A stretch of 34,250 bases of DNA from Opitutales bacterium (GTDB taxonomy: Bacteria; Verrucomicrobiota; Verrucomicrobiia; Opitutales; Oceanipulchritudinaceae), in NCBI GenBank assembly GCA_007134215.1, contig SLLG01000086.1, positions 1 to 34,250 on the forward strand. Reading direction: 5' to 3'. Both the position numbers and the translations under genes were made by a program. The notes under the pieces are model-generated. The model was not told the DNA's origin. It made no database searches and was given only the letters and a program-made list of their open reading frames with translations. This document shows positions 8,435 through 16,350 of this stretch, piece by piece. The first letter of the stretch is position 1, and each line of letters opens with the position of its first letter.

Positions 8435-8875
8435 ATGCTTTTCGAGAAGCCACCGTCCGACTTCGACCCGGCCTTTGAAGCGGTCTCCTGCCTGATCCAC
8501 GAGGGCGACGCGTTCCTCTTTCTCCACCGCGCGCCCGAGACGCTCCACCCGGGCACATGGGGATGCCCCACCGGAAAGATCGACCCTGGCGAGGACCGCA
8601 CCGCCGCCGTGCGCCGCGAAGTCCGCGAGGAAACCGGCATCGATCTGCCGGCGGACGCCTTCACTTTCGTGGAAACCCTCGCCGTCCGCTTTCCGGAGTT
8701 CGATTTCGTCTACCACTTCTACACCGCGCGGCTCACGGACCGCCCGAAAATCCGCCTCAACCGCCGCGAGCACATCAACTACGCATGGCTGCCCCTCGAA
8801 AAAGCGCGCCGCCACAATCTCGTCCCGGACATGGAGGCCGTCCTCGACCGCTTCGAAGCCCGCTCCGCCGACTGA
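8435..8875 (+). CDS. Nudix (MutT-type) hydrolase
   Basis: A 146-residue Nudix protein, the normal size of a single-domain member. The Nudix box GX5EX7REUXEEXGU is complete: Gly47, Glu53, and REVREETGI at 61-69, which binds the metal for cleavage of a nucleoside diphosphate linked to another group. Preceding PGTWGCPTGKID is the usual strand leading into the box, and YAWLPLEKA near the end is typical of the fold. The ATG at 8435 is chosen because the protein then begins just before the domain (MLFEKPPSDFDPAFEAV); an in-frame ATG at 8402 is possible. The substrate cannot be predicted. It is followed after 31 bases by the RNA methyltransferase gene, and the two are probably co-transcribed. Confidence 0.92.
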   Translation: MLFEKPPSDFDPAFEAVSCLIHEGDAFLFLHRAPETLHPGTWGCPTGKIDPGEDRTAAVRREVREETGIDLPADAFTFVETLAVRFPEFDFVYHFYTARLTDRPKIRLNRREHINYAWLPLEKARRHNLVPDMEAVLDRFEARSAD

Positions 8876-8906
8876 CCGGCGCGCCCCCGCCCGCTCTCAT
8901 CACCGC

Positions 8907-10103
8907 ATGAAAAAACCGCTTCCCCCGCCCTCCGCCGCCAACGTGGACCTCGAAGGGCTCGTCACCTGCCGCGCCGGCCTCGAGCGCGTCGTTGCCGACG
9001 AACTCCGCGAACTCGGTATCACGGTCGACCGCCCGGGTCGCCGCGCCGTCTTCTTCCGCACGGACAAAGCGGGCGTCTACCGCGCCAACATGGCCCTGCG
9101 CTCCGCCATCGCCGTGCTTCTGCCCATCCGCACCTTCAACGCGCGCAACTACGACATGCTCTACTACCAGGCGCGCAAAACCAACTGGCACAAACTCTTC
9201 CCCGTCGACCGAACCGTCCGCATCGACGTCAACGGTGGTTCCGACGCCCTCACCAACACCCAATACGTCACCCACCGCATCAAAGACGGCATCGTCGACA
9301 CCTTCCGCAAACTCACCGGCGGCACCCGCCCCTCCATCGACAAGCGCGACCCCGACATCCACGTCGTCGCCCACCTCGACGGCAAACGCGTCACCCTCTG
9401 CCTCGACACCTCCGGCACGCCCCTCTTCAAACGCGGCTACCGCGCCGCCCACGGGCTCGCCCCGCTCAAAGAAGACCTCGCCGCCGGCATCCTCCGCCTC
9501 GCCGGGTGGGACGGCGGAACACCCCTCCTCGACCCCCTCTGCGGGTCGGGTACCTTCCTCTTCGAAGCCTGGATGCTCGCCGCCGGCATCGCCCCCAACC
9601 TCGACCGCCGCTTCGCCTTCGAATCCCTCTTCGACTACGACCCCGCCCTCCACGCCGCTGGGCGCGAAGCCCTCGCCGCCGCCCGCAGCGACCCGCCCCC
9701 CGGCTTCCGGCTCACCGGCCTCGAAAACGACGGCCCCACCCGCGCCGTCGCCGAATCCATCCGCCGCAACCACTTCCCCGACGCCCCGCTCGAAATCGCC
9801 GCCGCCGATTTCCGCTCCTGGACCGGCCCCGCCGAGGGCACCTTCATTGTCACCAATCCGCCCTACGGACACCGCCTCGGCGACCACGGCGAAGCTGTCG
9901 CCCTGCACTGCGACCTCGCTCGCTTCGTCCGCACCCGCTGCGCGGGCGGCACCGCCGCCGTCTTCACCGCCAACCCCGAAGGCGCGGCCCTCCTCGACGA
10001 CCGGCCCGAAGCCACGTGGACCCTCTACAACGGCCGCCTCGAAGGCCGCCTTGTGAAATTCGCCCCCGGCCTCGGCGACGCGTCCGTCAAAACACCCGAT
10101 TGA
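8907..10103 (+). CDS. THUMP-domain class I SAM-dependent rRNA methyltransferase (RlmL N-terminal type)
   Basis: A 398-residue RNA methyltransferase of the YcbY/YpsC group. The N-terminal part (1-160: LVTCRAGLERVVADELRELG, then the THUMP region) binds RNA. The Rossmann methyltransferase part carries the SAM-binding DPLCGSGTFLFEAWMLAAGI (about 212-231) and the catalytic TNPPYGHRLGD (about 314-324), the NPPY motif of N-methyltransferases acting on guanine or adenine exocyclic amines. E. coli RlmL methylates G2445 of 23S rRNA with its N-terminal half; this protein equals that half and lacks the second (RlmK) half, as in many bacteria. The start ATG follows the Nudix stop by 31 bases. It ends 25 bases from the convergent TonB-C frame. 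Confidence 0.93.
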   Translation: MKKPLPPPSAANVDLEGLVTCRAGLERVVADELRELGITVDRPGRRAVFFRTDKAGVYRANMALRSAIAVLLPIRTFNARNYDMLYYQARKTNWHKLFPVDRTVRIDVNGGSDALTNTQYVTHRIKDGIVDTFRKLTGGTRPSIDKRDPDIHVVAHLDGKRVTLCLDTSGTPLFKRGYRAAHGLAPLKEDLAAGILRLAGWDGGTPLLDPLCGSGTFLFEAWMLAAGIAPNLDRRFAFESLFDYDPALHAAGREALAAARSDPPPGFRLTGLENDGPTRAVAESIRRNHFPDAPLEIAAADFRSWTGPAEGTFIVTNPPYGHRLGDHGEAVALHCDLARFVRTRCAGGTAAVFTANPEGAALLDDRPEATWTLYNGRLEGRLVKFAPGLGDASVKTPD

Positions 10104-10128
10104 GCCGCAGGGACGCTACGCCCGTGAT

Positions 10129-10533
10129 TCAAAATTGGATACGCCCCCGGTACCGGAACGGGATCCGTATCCGCACCCGCGTGGCGACCGTCCGGCCGTC
10201 CTCTTCCAGTCCCGGCTCGAATTTCCAACTTGCCACAGCATCGCGCACTGCGTCCGTGAAGTCGGGATGCGGTGTGGAGATGATCTCGATATCCTCTCTT
10301 CTCACATCTCCATCCGGTCCTACGATGAATTGAGTCACGACATTGCCCGACAACCCGATACGGCGCATCGAATGCGGGTAAATGGGTTCCGGCTGAAATA
10401 CCGGGCGGGGAGGTGAGCTGAGTTCGGCAATCTCGACAATCGAAACATCGGGTGCAAACCGCAGCGGCAACCGCGCGCGCACTCCCGAAACGCCTTCGGG
10501 TAAGGCGGGAGGTTCGAAGCGCCAGAAACGCAA
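10129..10533 (-). pseudogene. TonB C-terminal domain tail of the ankyrin gene, in a shifted frame
   Basis: A 134-residue frame beginning at a TTG, with no ATG and no plausible ribosome-binding site; the frame is open from 10542. It holds a TonB-C domain: FQPEPIYPHSMRRIGLSG, then VVTQFIVGPDGDV, then AVASWKFEPG and TRVRIRIPFRYRG. The domain normally contacts TonB-dependent receptors from the periplasm, so it needs an export signal or anchor, and this frame has none. The upstream overlapping ankyrin frame has a signal peptide and loses sensible sequence exactly where this frame begins (about 10531-10545). One -1 shift joins them into ...DIPEVFE / QLRFWRFEPP..., a sensible single protein. I therefore read it as the C-terminal part of one frameshifted gene. 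Close paralogue: the TonB-C domain at 26221-26934, with an identical TRVRIRIPFR ending. Confidence 0.75.
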
Positions 10534-12170
10534 TTGGTCATCTCAAAAACCTCCGGGATATCGTAGCGGAACGCATCTTCCATCAAATCCAGCGCCGTCT
10601 CCTCTGTAAAATCGCATTCGGCTCCGGCCGCCACGAGGCTTTTCACTGCCTCCCGCTGCGCAAGGCGCGTCGCCAGCCAAAGAATGTGCTCCCCTCGATG
10701 GTCGGTTGAATTCGGATCCGCTCCAGCCTCCAACAATGCGAGAACCCCGTTGACATTACCCGCCGCCAATGCCGACGCCATCGGCGTCGCCCCGTTATCC
10801 GCGCGCGCCTCCGGTTCGAATCCCTGTTCCGCAAGCCATCCGACAAGGGGCGGATTCGAGGCTGCCGCAATGTGCATGAGCGTGAAGCCGCCGGCGAGAT
10901 CCGCTTCCAGCGAGGCACCTTGCGCCACCAGATACTCCACCAGTTCCACGGATCCGTTCTCGGCGGCAATGACAACCGGAAACTCCCCCGCAACCGGTTC
11001 CGACACGCTCTGCCCCGTCCGCTCCACAAAGTAGCGCACGATCCCCAACCGGTCGTTCCGCAGGCGTGAGGCAAACACCCAATCCGCGTTCTCCCGCACA
11101 AAGCGGAAGCGCCGTCCGTGCTCAATGAAAAGATCGGCGAGGTCGTCCCGCAACTCGTTGATCATCGCCAACGTCGGACACGTCTGCACCAATGGTCCGC
11201 TTCCGATGGTGCGGGCACCGTTCTCCATCAAAAGCTCCACTAATTCGGGCGGAGAACCGCCCACCGCGATATACAGCGGAATCGAATTCGTGCGGCTGCT
11301 CGCGTTCACCCGCGCCCGCCGGTCCAGTAGGATACGCGCCGCTTCCACGTTGCCGCGTGAGGCCGCGTAATGCAGCGGCGTAAAGCGTTCACTGTCCGTC
11401 GCGCGTGGATTCGCAGACTCACTGCGCAACAGCATCATGGCCGCCTCGTTGGACAACGTCGCGGCGGCGTGCACTGGCGACCAACCGTCCGGCCCGTCCG
11501 TGTTGGGGTCCGCCCCGGCAGCAAGCAGCACCGTCACCCCCTCGGAATCGTTACGCAGCAGCGCCCGGAGCATAGGCGCAGCCTCCCCATGCCGCGGGCT
11601 CGCGTCCACGAAACCTTCGCCCTTGCGGTAGAACCAAATCACCGGCACACCACGACCGAATGGCTGCTCCGGAGCGGACATCGAATGCAACGGCACCCGC
11701 GCGCGCTCTCCATCCGGCTCTCTCCGCAACGGGACCACCCTCAGCACCGCCGACCCCTCCGCGTACAGGCCCGCCAAAGCGACAATTCCGCCCTCCGCTT
11801 CCTTGCCTGCCGCGAGTTGATCCACCCACGCCATATCGATCCGCGACCAGCCGCTCACCCTTACCCGCGCCGAGCCCTCCCGGTCCTCGGGCCGTCCGCG
11901 CGGACCCAAACTGAACGACATCCGCGGCGGTAGAAACGCCTTCGCCAAGAGCGCGTCGGCCGACTCACCAAATTGGAACACCCCGCCCCGCGGCAATCGC
12001 TCCGCCTTCCCGTCGACCTCGCTCACGGGCCCCTTCGCCTCGAACCGATCCACCCGCCACTCGTGCCCGCCGAGGACGTAGGTCAACCCCGGCCCGCCGC
12101 CTTCCGCCCACGCCCCCCACGGCAGCGTCCACAGTGCCAATCCAATGAACAAATACCTTCCAAACTGCAT
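10335..12170 (-). CDS. Secreted ankyrin-repeat protein (5' part of an apparent ankyrin-TonB-C gene)
   Basis: The ATG at 12170 gives a signal peptide (MQFGRYLFIGLALWTLPWGA, cut near AWA). About 170 residues of unrecognised sequence follow, then roughly eight ankyrin repeats over the next 330 residues, e.g. GWSPVHAAATLSNEAAMMLL, RFTPLHYAASRGNVEAARIL, GGFTLMHIAAASNPP and GADPNSTDHRGEHILWLA. Ankyrin repeats mediate protein binding, here in the periplasm or outside the cell. After IPEVFEMTN (about 10530) the frame turns into Cys/Arg-rich shadow sequence (FRECARGCRCGLHPMFRL...) up to the stop at 10335, while a TonB-C domain appears in the other frame. Real coding in this frame therefore probably ends near 10531. 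Either the gene is recently broken, or the sequence has a one-base error. If unbroken it would encode an ankyrin-TonB-C fusion of about 680 residues. Confidence 0.82.
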   Translation of the reverse strand: MQFGRYLFIGLALWTLPWGAWAEGGGPGLTYVLGGHEWRVDRFEAKGPVSEVDGKAERLPRGGVFQFGESADALLAKAFLPPRMSFSLGPRGRPEDREGSARVRVSGWSRIDMAWVDQLAAGKEAEGGIVALAGLYAEGSAVLRVVPLRREPDGERARVPLHSMSAPEQPFGRGVPVIWFYRKGEGFVDASPRHGEAAPMLRALLRNDSEGVTVLLAAGADPNTDGPDGWSPVHAAATLSNEAAMMLLRSESANPRATDSERFTPLHYAASRGNVEAARILLDRRARVNASSRTNSIPLYIAVGGSPPELVELLMENGARTIGSGPLVQTCPTLAMINELRDDLADLFIEHGRRFRFVRENADWVFASRLRNDRLGIVRYFVERTGQSVSEPVAGEFPVVIAAENGSVELVEYLVAQGASLEADLAGGFTLMHIAAASNPPLVGWLAEQGFEPEARADNGATPMASALAAGNVNGVLALLEAGADPNSTDHRGEHILWLATRLAQREAVKSLVAAGAECDFTEETALDLMEDAFRYDIPEVFEMTNCVSGASNLPPYPKAFRECARGCRCGLHPMFRLSRLPNSAHLPARYFSRNPFTRIRCAVSGCRAMS

Positions 12171-12193
12171 CACTCCGACCCTAAGAGCATCTC

Positions 12194-12222
12194 TCCACAA
12201 AAATCAATGCCTCCATTGTCAA
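12194..12222 (-). promoter_or_regulatory. Candidate promoter of the ankyrin gene
   Basis: On the minus strand a perfect TTGACA (12217-12222) lies 47-52 bases upstream of the ATG at 12170. At 17 bases spacing the -10 position reads TGTGGA (12194-12199), a poor match. The surroundings are AT-rich compared with the genes. Confidence 0.25.
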
Positions 12223-12588
12223 CGCACCGAATATGCGGAGATTAGAGCCTATCAATATGTCTGAAATTTGAAAAGTCTTAAAATTTACGCCGCTCTATTT
12301 ATGAGAGAAAAACCAAGTTCCGATTTGAATGGATGAAATAACGGCAGTCTACCATTAAACAGATCTAGAATGTCCGGCATTTGCTTTTGCTCAGATCTTT
12401 GACGGGATTTTCCGGATACATGCATCGGAGATTCTACTCCTTGCATCACGCGCACAGAGGTGGGATCCGGAGACTACCACCGCCATTGCAATGGGCGGGG
12501 TGGGCCCACGGAGCGGCGGGTGAAGGGCGGGTGAAGGGATAACAAAGCCACCGACAGCTTCGCCTCCGTAACGGGAGCGGCCTAGACG
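12201..12588. other. Intergenic region, partly AT-rich, no gene seen
   Basis: About 390 bases separate the ankyrin gene start from the end of the AsmA-like gene. From 12240 to about 12440 the composition is clearly more AT-rich than the coding regions, with many stops in all frames. From 12475 it becomes GC-rich again, with an imperfect palindrome centred on ATTGCAAT (12478-12504) and a short tandem GCGGGTGAAG repeat around 12515-12535. No RNA gene, intact repeat element or small gene could be supported. The ankyrin promoter probably lies at its left end. Confidence 0.5.
12478..12504. repeat. Imperfect palindrome downstream of the AsmA-like gene
   Basis: CCACCGCCATTG and CAATGGGCGGGGTGG form an imperfect inverted repeat (extra G residues in the right arm). 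On the minus strand it lies about 85-110 bases beyond the stop of the AsmA-like gene. It could form a hairpin acting in 3'-end formation, but no T-run follows. Confidence 0.3.
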
Positions 12589-13341
12589 TCAGCGGTCGAA
12601 GATGCCGCGGAGGCGTTCGCCGACACCCTCGGCGGCACCGTCGAGCGCCTCGGTCCCCCGCTCGCCGAGGTCGCGCCCGAGGTCACGGAGGTTGCCGTCC
12701 ATCCCGCCAAGGACGCCACCGGCGTTGCGCAGGACTTCGCCGAGGACGATGGCAACGATATCCTTCACGGGGATTCCGTCTTCACCGGTGCCGATGTCCT
12801 CCAGTTGGATCCGCGGAAGCGCGGCGCTGATAGACTGGCCGAGCGCTGATCCGCGCAACTGTCCGCCCTCGATGACCAACTCGCGGATAATGACGTCACG
12901 GGCGGCGCCCTCCCCTTTTTCGACGTCCTCGGGCGGCGGCGAGTAAGCCTCGATGTTGGCCATGAGTCGCCGCAGGTTGTTTCCGGCGCGGGTTTGTTCG
13001 ATGAGGATATTCGGCGCGTTGATGTGGACCTTTTCGATGACAACTGTGTCCGTCAGCAACGACCGCGGGGAAATGCGCACGTCGATGGAATCGACGGAAA
13101 TGATGTAGTCGTCGGAAAAGCCCTCGGGATTGCCCACGCGGAGGCGGTCGAGCGCACCGGAGCCGCCGAAGAGGGAAAGGCCGACGGCGTCCAACTCCAC
13201 GGTTGTGCCCGTCACCTCGGGGCCGACCGTCTCCACCGCGCGCTTGACCGCCGCATTCAGCCAACCGCCGCCGAAGACAGCGAGGACAACAACGAGAACA
13301 ATGAAAAGGCCGAGAACAAATAAAAGGAACTTTTTCAACAT
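12589..13341 (-). CDS. AsmA-like single-pass membrane protein
   Basis: A 250-residue protein that begins MLKKFLLFVLGLFIVLVVVL, a single N-terminal membrane segment with most of the chain outside the cytoplasm. The following pattern (TVELDAVGLSLFGGSGALD, RLRVGNPEGFSDDYIISVDS, RISPRSLLTDTVVIEKVHIN, APNILIEQ) is the repeating beta-strand pattern of AsmA/DUF748-type proteins, which relate to envelope lipid-transfer and assembly proteins. The C-terminal 60 residues are Gly/Asp/Arg-rich (GGMDGNLRDLGRDLGERG). The ATG at 13341 is preferred because upstream in-frame codons encode no hydrophobic start. It stands alone, divergent from the secreted-protein/receptor unit. The role is inferred from the family only; it is much shorter than classical AsmA. 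Confidence 0.72.
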   Translation of the reverse strand: MLKKFLLFVLGLFIVLVVVLAVFGGGWLNAAVKRAVETVGPEVTGTTVELDAVGLSLFGGSGALDRLRVGNPEGFSDDYIISVDSIDVRISPRSLLTDTVVIEKVHINAPNILIEQTRAGNNLRRLMANIEAYSPPPEDVEKGEGAARDVIIRELVIEGGQLRGSALGQSISAALPRIQLEDIGTGEDGIPVKDIVAIVLGEVLRNAGGVLGGMDGNLRDLGRDLGERGTEALDGAAEGVGERLRGIFDR

Positions 13342-13430
13342 GCTCCGAGTAAAACCCGCCCGCGCGCCAATGGCGAACCTAAACGGCAGGGTCCGCCGCA
13401 AATACATGGAAGCACAATCCTTGTCGGAAT

Positions 13431-13447
13431 TTGGCACAAATACGGCG
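13431..13447 (+). promoter_or_regulatory. Weak sigma-54-like site upstream of the secreted-protein unit
   Basis: TTGGCAC at 13431-13437 is a perfect -24 element. The invariant GG and GC dinucleotides have the required 10-base spacing (13433-34 and 13445-46), but the -12 element reads CGGCG rather than TTGCA. No enhancer-binding regulator is encoded nearby. A sigma-70 reading (TTGGCA, 19 bases, TGTATT at 13456-13461) is equally weak. It lies about 160 bases before the protein A start. Confidence 0.2.
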
Positions 13448-13605
13448 TGATAAGGTGTATTCATAAACGGGAAAAAACTGTATTTTACAACTAAAGACGC
13501 CCTCTAAAATCACTCCGGAACACGACGCCCTGCGTGTCTTTCAGGTAGGAAGGGCGCGTTTGTTCCGTGGAGACCAACCCCATAAATCCCCGAAAATCTC
13601 CGCCC

Positions 13606-16326
13606 ATGAAACCGCCCTTCCCCCGTTGCGCGCACCCCTCCCGAATGCTGCTGCCCCTACTTGCCGCCTTGATCACAACGGGTCTTCAGGCCGCTCCGCG
13701 TGTGCACGACTTTCAGGCGTTGAGCCTCGGCCCTGCCGACGGCCAAGGATTTTGGACCTATGCCGCGGGTGCGCCGCTGCCGCAGGACGGGGTGTTGGTC
13801 GCGCCGGGCGGTCTTTACTGGATCGGAGAGGACGACGGGATCATCACCGGAGGCACCCAATACCTGCGCACCCGCGCGGGCCTCGACGGAAGCGGGCGGA
13901 TGAGCAACTGGTTGAGCCTCGGCGGAGCCGGGACGGCCGGGCCGGTGTATGTCCGTTTTCTCCTGCGGCTGGACGAACGTCCGCCGGGCATGTTCGGGCT
14001 CGAGGAATACGAGATGTTCTTCGGCTTCGCGGCGGGTACGGGCGGTCCGTGGGACGCCTACGCCGGACTGAAGATTCCGGCCACCGGCGACAACCGCGTG
14101 GGCACGCTGGAGACGAGCGGCTCCGGCGGTGCGCATCCGAACAACAAACTGGCGCTGGGCGAAACGATGCTGGTTGTGGCCCGCTACGACGTGAACGGCG
14201 AAGGTGCGCTGACGGGTATCCAGGTTTGGGTGAATCCGGCGGCGGCGGACGCAGGATCCCCCGACCTCTCAGCAGCCTTCGACGAGCCGGGCGCCGTTCT
14301 GGCCGATTTCGAACGCTTCAACATCGCAGCCCGCAACATGCCGATGGCGCTCGACAACCTCGTGTTCGCGGAAGAATGGGAGCAAGTCGTGCCCCCGCCT
14401 TACGACGGGACGCCGCGGCCTCCGGTCGTGCTTCTTCCGCCCGCCTCGCCCGAGGGCGAGATCGGCGACATCCTCGAGCTTTCACCGCTTCTCTGGGACC
14501 AACCCGGAAATCCGGTGACCGGGTATCAATGGGTCGCAAACAACTCACTCGACATTCCCGCCCACCTCGGCGGAACGGCCGATCGCCTCGTCTTTCAAGT
14601 GTGGACTTCCACCGCAGCCCACGACCCGGTACGCCTCGCGGCGCAATCGACGGGACGATCCGGCGCGTTGATCCGGGTCCTCGTGAGCAACGACGCCGGC
14701 ACGACGGCGACACCCAATGTGCGGATCCGCGAGAGCCAGACCCCGGAACCGCCGGAGATCACGCGCCAGCCGCGCGACACTTCGTTCATGGGAGGGGATA
14801 CGGTGCGGTTGTCCGTGCAGGTGTTCAGCCTGATCGACCTCACCTACCAATGGTTCTTCAACGGTTCCCCGATCCCCGGCGCGGCGGACGACACCCTCGT
14901 TTTGTCCAACGCCAGAGAAGCCGACGTCGGGACCTACTTCGTCGAAGTGACAAACGACCTTGGCACCGAGCGCAGCGCCGACGCCGCGCTCACCTTCGAC
15001 GACGGCTCGTTCCCCGAAGACTTCCGCGTGCTCCGCCTCGAACGCGGCGCAGAACTGGGTCCGAACATTGCCGCCATCGGTCAGGCTGACGACCAGACCG
15101 GCGGCGACCTCAGCCCCCACGATCCCGGCGAAGAGCCGCCGACAACCGCCTCGATACCGGTGGAGACATTCAACACCCGCATCGGGCAAGCCTACGCCGG
15201 AGGACGCGGCGGAGTCTTCGATTTTTCCTTCGACCGCGCCACGCTCCTCTCGGGTCGTCCGCTCACTCCGGAAGAAGCGGAGGCCAACCAGATCGGCTCC
15301 ATCAAAAGCCTGCGCCTTGACCTCGGAGCGTCCGAGATCGAGGTCGTACCCATTGTCCGCGACACAGGGGTCGAAGGGTTTGCCGGACGGGACACTCTCC
15401 TGCCGCCGAACTTCCTCGTCCCTACCGGCCTTTTGCCCCGTTATCCTTCCGAAGGCGGAGACCCCAACAGCGCGACCATCTCAAGACCCAACGACGGCCC
15501 GCCCGATTTCTATCATCCAAACCACAATCTCGGCACGGCGCTGCCTTCGTCGCCGGACTTCGCCCTCGCGGCGAGCACCTACCTCAAGCTTCTCTTCGAC
15601 CCGGCGGACAAGATCGAGCTGGCGGGGTTCGTGTTCGTCAACCGCGACTATTTCCAGAGCCACCGGGAGACAAAAGCCTACCCGGACAAGCCCAACGTCC
15701 GTGCCACCGCCCGCTTCAGCAACGGCCCGGACGTCATTACGCTCATCTCCACAGGAACCACGCGGCAGCCCGGAGGCGTAGGCTACAACACGTTCTTCGG
15801 TTTTGAGAGTCCGGGCGACAGCTACTACCTCATCGATCTCGAAGTCTGGGCACTCGGCAACAATTTCCGCTGCCACTTCTCCATCGACGACCTTGCCGTC
15901 GCCGTGGCCGAAGGCACCGATCTTCCCGCCAGTCCGATGAAGCTCTGGTTGACTTCCGCCGGCGTGCCTTCCGGGCAGACGGACCCGACCTACCGCCACG
16001 GTCCGCTTTCGCTCACAAACCTCGAAGCCTATGCGATGGGAATTCCGCCCTTCGAAGGCACGGCGGCGGATCTTCCACGCATAGTGAGCGACAAAGCCGG
16101 ACCGGGACAAGTGACTCTCCACTACCGCCTCAACACCGCGGCGCAGGGCGTAGCTCTATCCATCGAACAGTCGGCGGAGCTCGAACCCGGCGGCTGGCAC
16201 CCCGCCGAAGGGCTCACGGACACCATACTTTCCGAGAGCGGCGGTATCCAGTGGCGCAAAGCTTCCTTCGGCGCGGGGGCAGGCGCTCCGCTCTTTCTCC
16301 GCGTCAAGGCGGAACTTCTGCCGTGA
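13606..16326 (+). CDS. Secreted protein A with Ig-like domain and unrecognised shared domain
   Basis: A 906-residue exported protein. The ATG at 13606 gives a signal peptide (RMLLPLLAALITTGLQA, cut before APRV). Residues 35-260 look like a beta-sandwich, possibly LamG/concanavalin-like (VYVRFLLRLDE..., PWDAYAGLKIP, NMPMALDNLVFAEEW). An Ig-like domain follows at about 383-463 (ITRQPRDTS..., YQWFFNGSPIPG, VGTYFVEVTNDLG). Residues 520-768 form a domain also present in protein B beyond the receptor gene, with matching blocks GRGGVFDF, LLFDPADKIELAGFVFVN and NTFFGF...FSIDDLAV. The last 120 residues (SLTNLEAYAMG, LSIEQSAELEPGGWHP, PLFLRVKAELL) match a C-terminal region also found in the large subtilase at 27175. 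It is first in a unit with the TonB-dependent receptor, whose start lies 24 bases on. Probable surface or periplasmic binding protein; ligand unknown. Confidence 0.85.
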   Translation: MKPPFPRCAHPSRMLLPLLAALITTGLQAAPRVHDFQALSLGPADGQGFWTYAAGAPLPQDGVLVAPGGLYWIGEDDGIITGGTQYLRTRAGLDGSGRMSNWLSLGGAGTAGPVYVRFLLRLDERPPGMFGLEEYEMFFGFAAGTGGPWDAYAGLKIPATGDNRVGTLETSGSGGAHPNNKLALGETMLVVARYDVNGEGALTGIQVWVNPAAADAGSPDLSAAFDEPGAVLADFERFNIAARNMPMALDNLVFAEEWEQVVPPPYDGTPRPPVVLLPPASPEGEIGDILELSPLLWDQPGNPVTGYQWVANNSLDIPAHLGGTADRLVFQVWTSTAAHDPVRLAAQSTGRSGALIRVLVSNDAGTTATPNVRIRESQTPEPPEITRQPRDTSFMGGDTVRLSVQVFSLIDLTYQWFFNGSPIPGAADDTLVLSNAREADVGTYFVEVTNDLGTERSADAALTFDDGSFPEDFRVLRLERGAELGPNIAAIGQADDQTGGDLSPHDPGEEPPTTASIPVETFNTRIGQAYAGGRGGVFDFSFDRATLLSGRPLTPEEAEANQIGSIKSLRLDLGASEIEVVPIVRDTGVEGFAGRDTLLPPNFLVPTGLLPRYPSEGGDPNSATISRPNDGPPDFYHPNHNLGTALPSSPDFALAASTYLKLLFDPADKIELAGFVFVNRDYFQSHRETKAYPDKPNVRATARFSNGPDVITLISTGTTRQPGGVGYNTFFGFESPGDSYYLIDLEVWALGNNFRCHFSIDDLAVAVAEGTDLPASPMKLWLTSAGVPSGQTDPTYRHGPLSLTNLEAYAMGIPPFEGTAADLPRIVSDKAGPGQVTLHYRLNTAAQGVALSIEQSAELEPGGWHPAEGLTDTILSESGGIQWRKASFGAGAGAPLFLRVKAELLP

Positions 16327-16350
16327 ACGTAAACGCCGGAATCAACAGAC

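Noticed and set aside
8775-9908. 377-codon frame antisense to the RNA methyltransferase
   Set aside because: Low-complexity Gly/Glu/Val composition; the sense frame carries THUMP and NPPY motifs.
10530-10550. Programmed -1 frameshift at the T5 run in the ankyrin gene
   Set aside because: A -1 slip at the T-run meets a TGA at once (10543-10545), and the run does not fit the X XXY YYZ pattern; a plain indel or sequence error is simpler.
10811-10822. tRNA T-loop-like GGTTCGAATCCC
   Set aside because: It lies within the ankyrin coding sequence and no acceptor, D or anticodon arms can be built around it.
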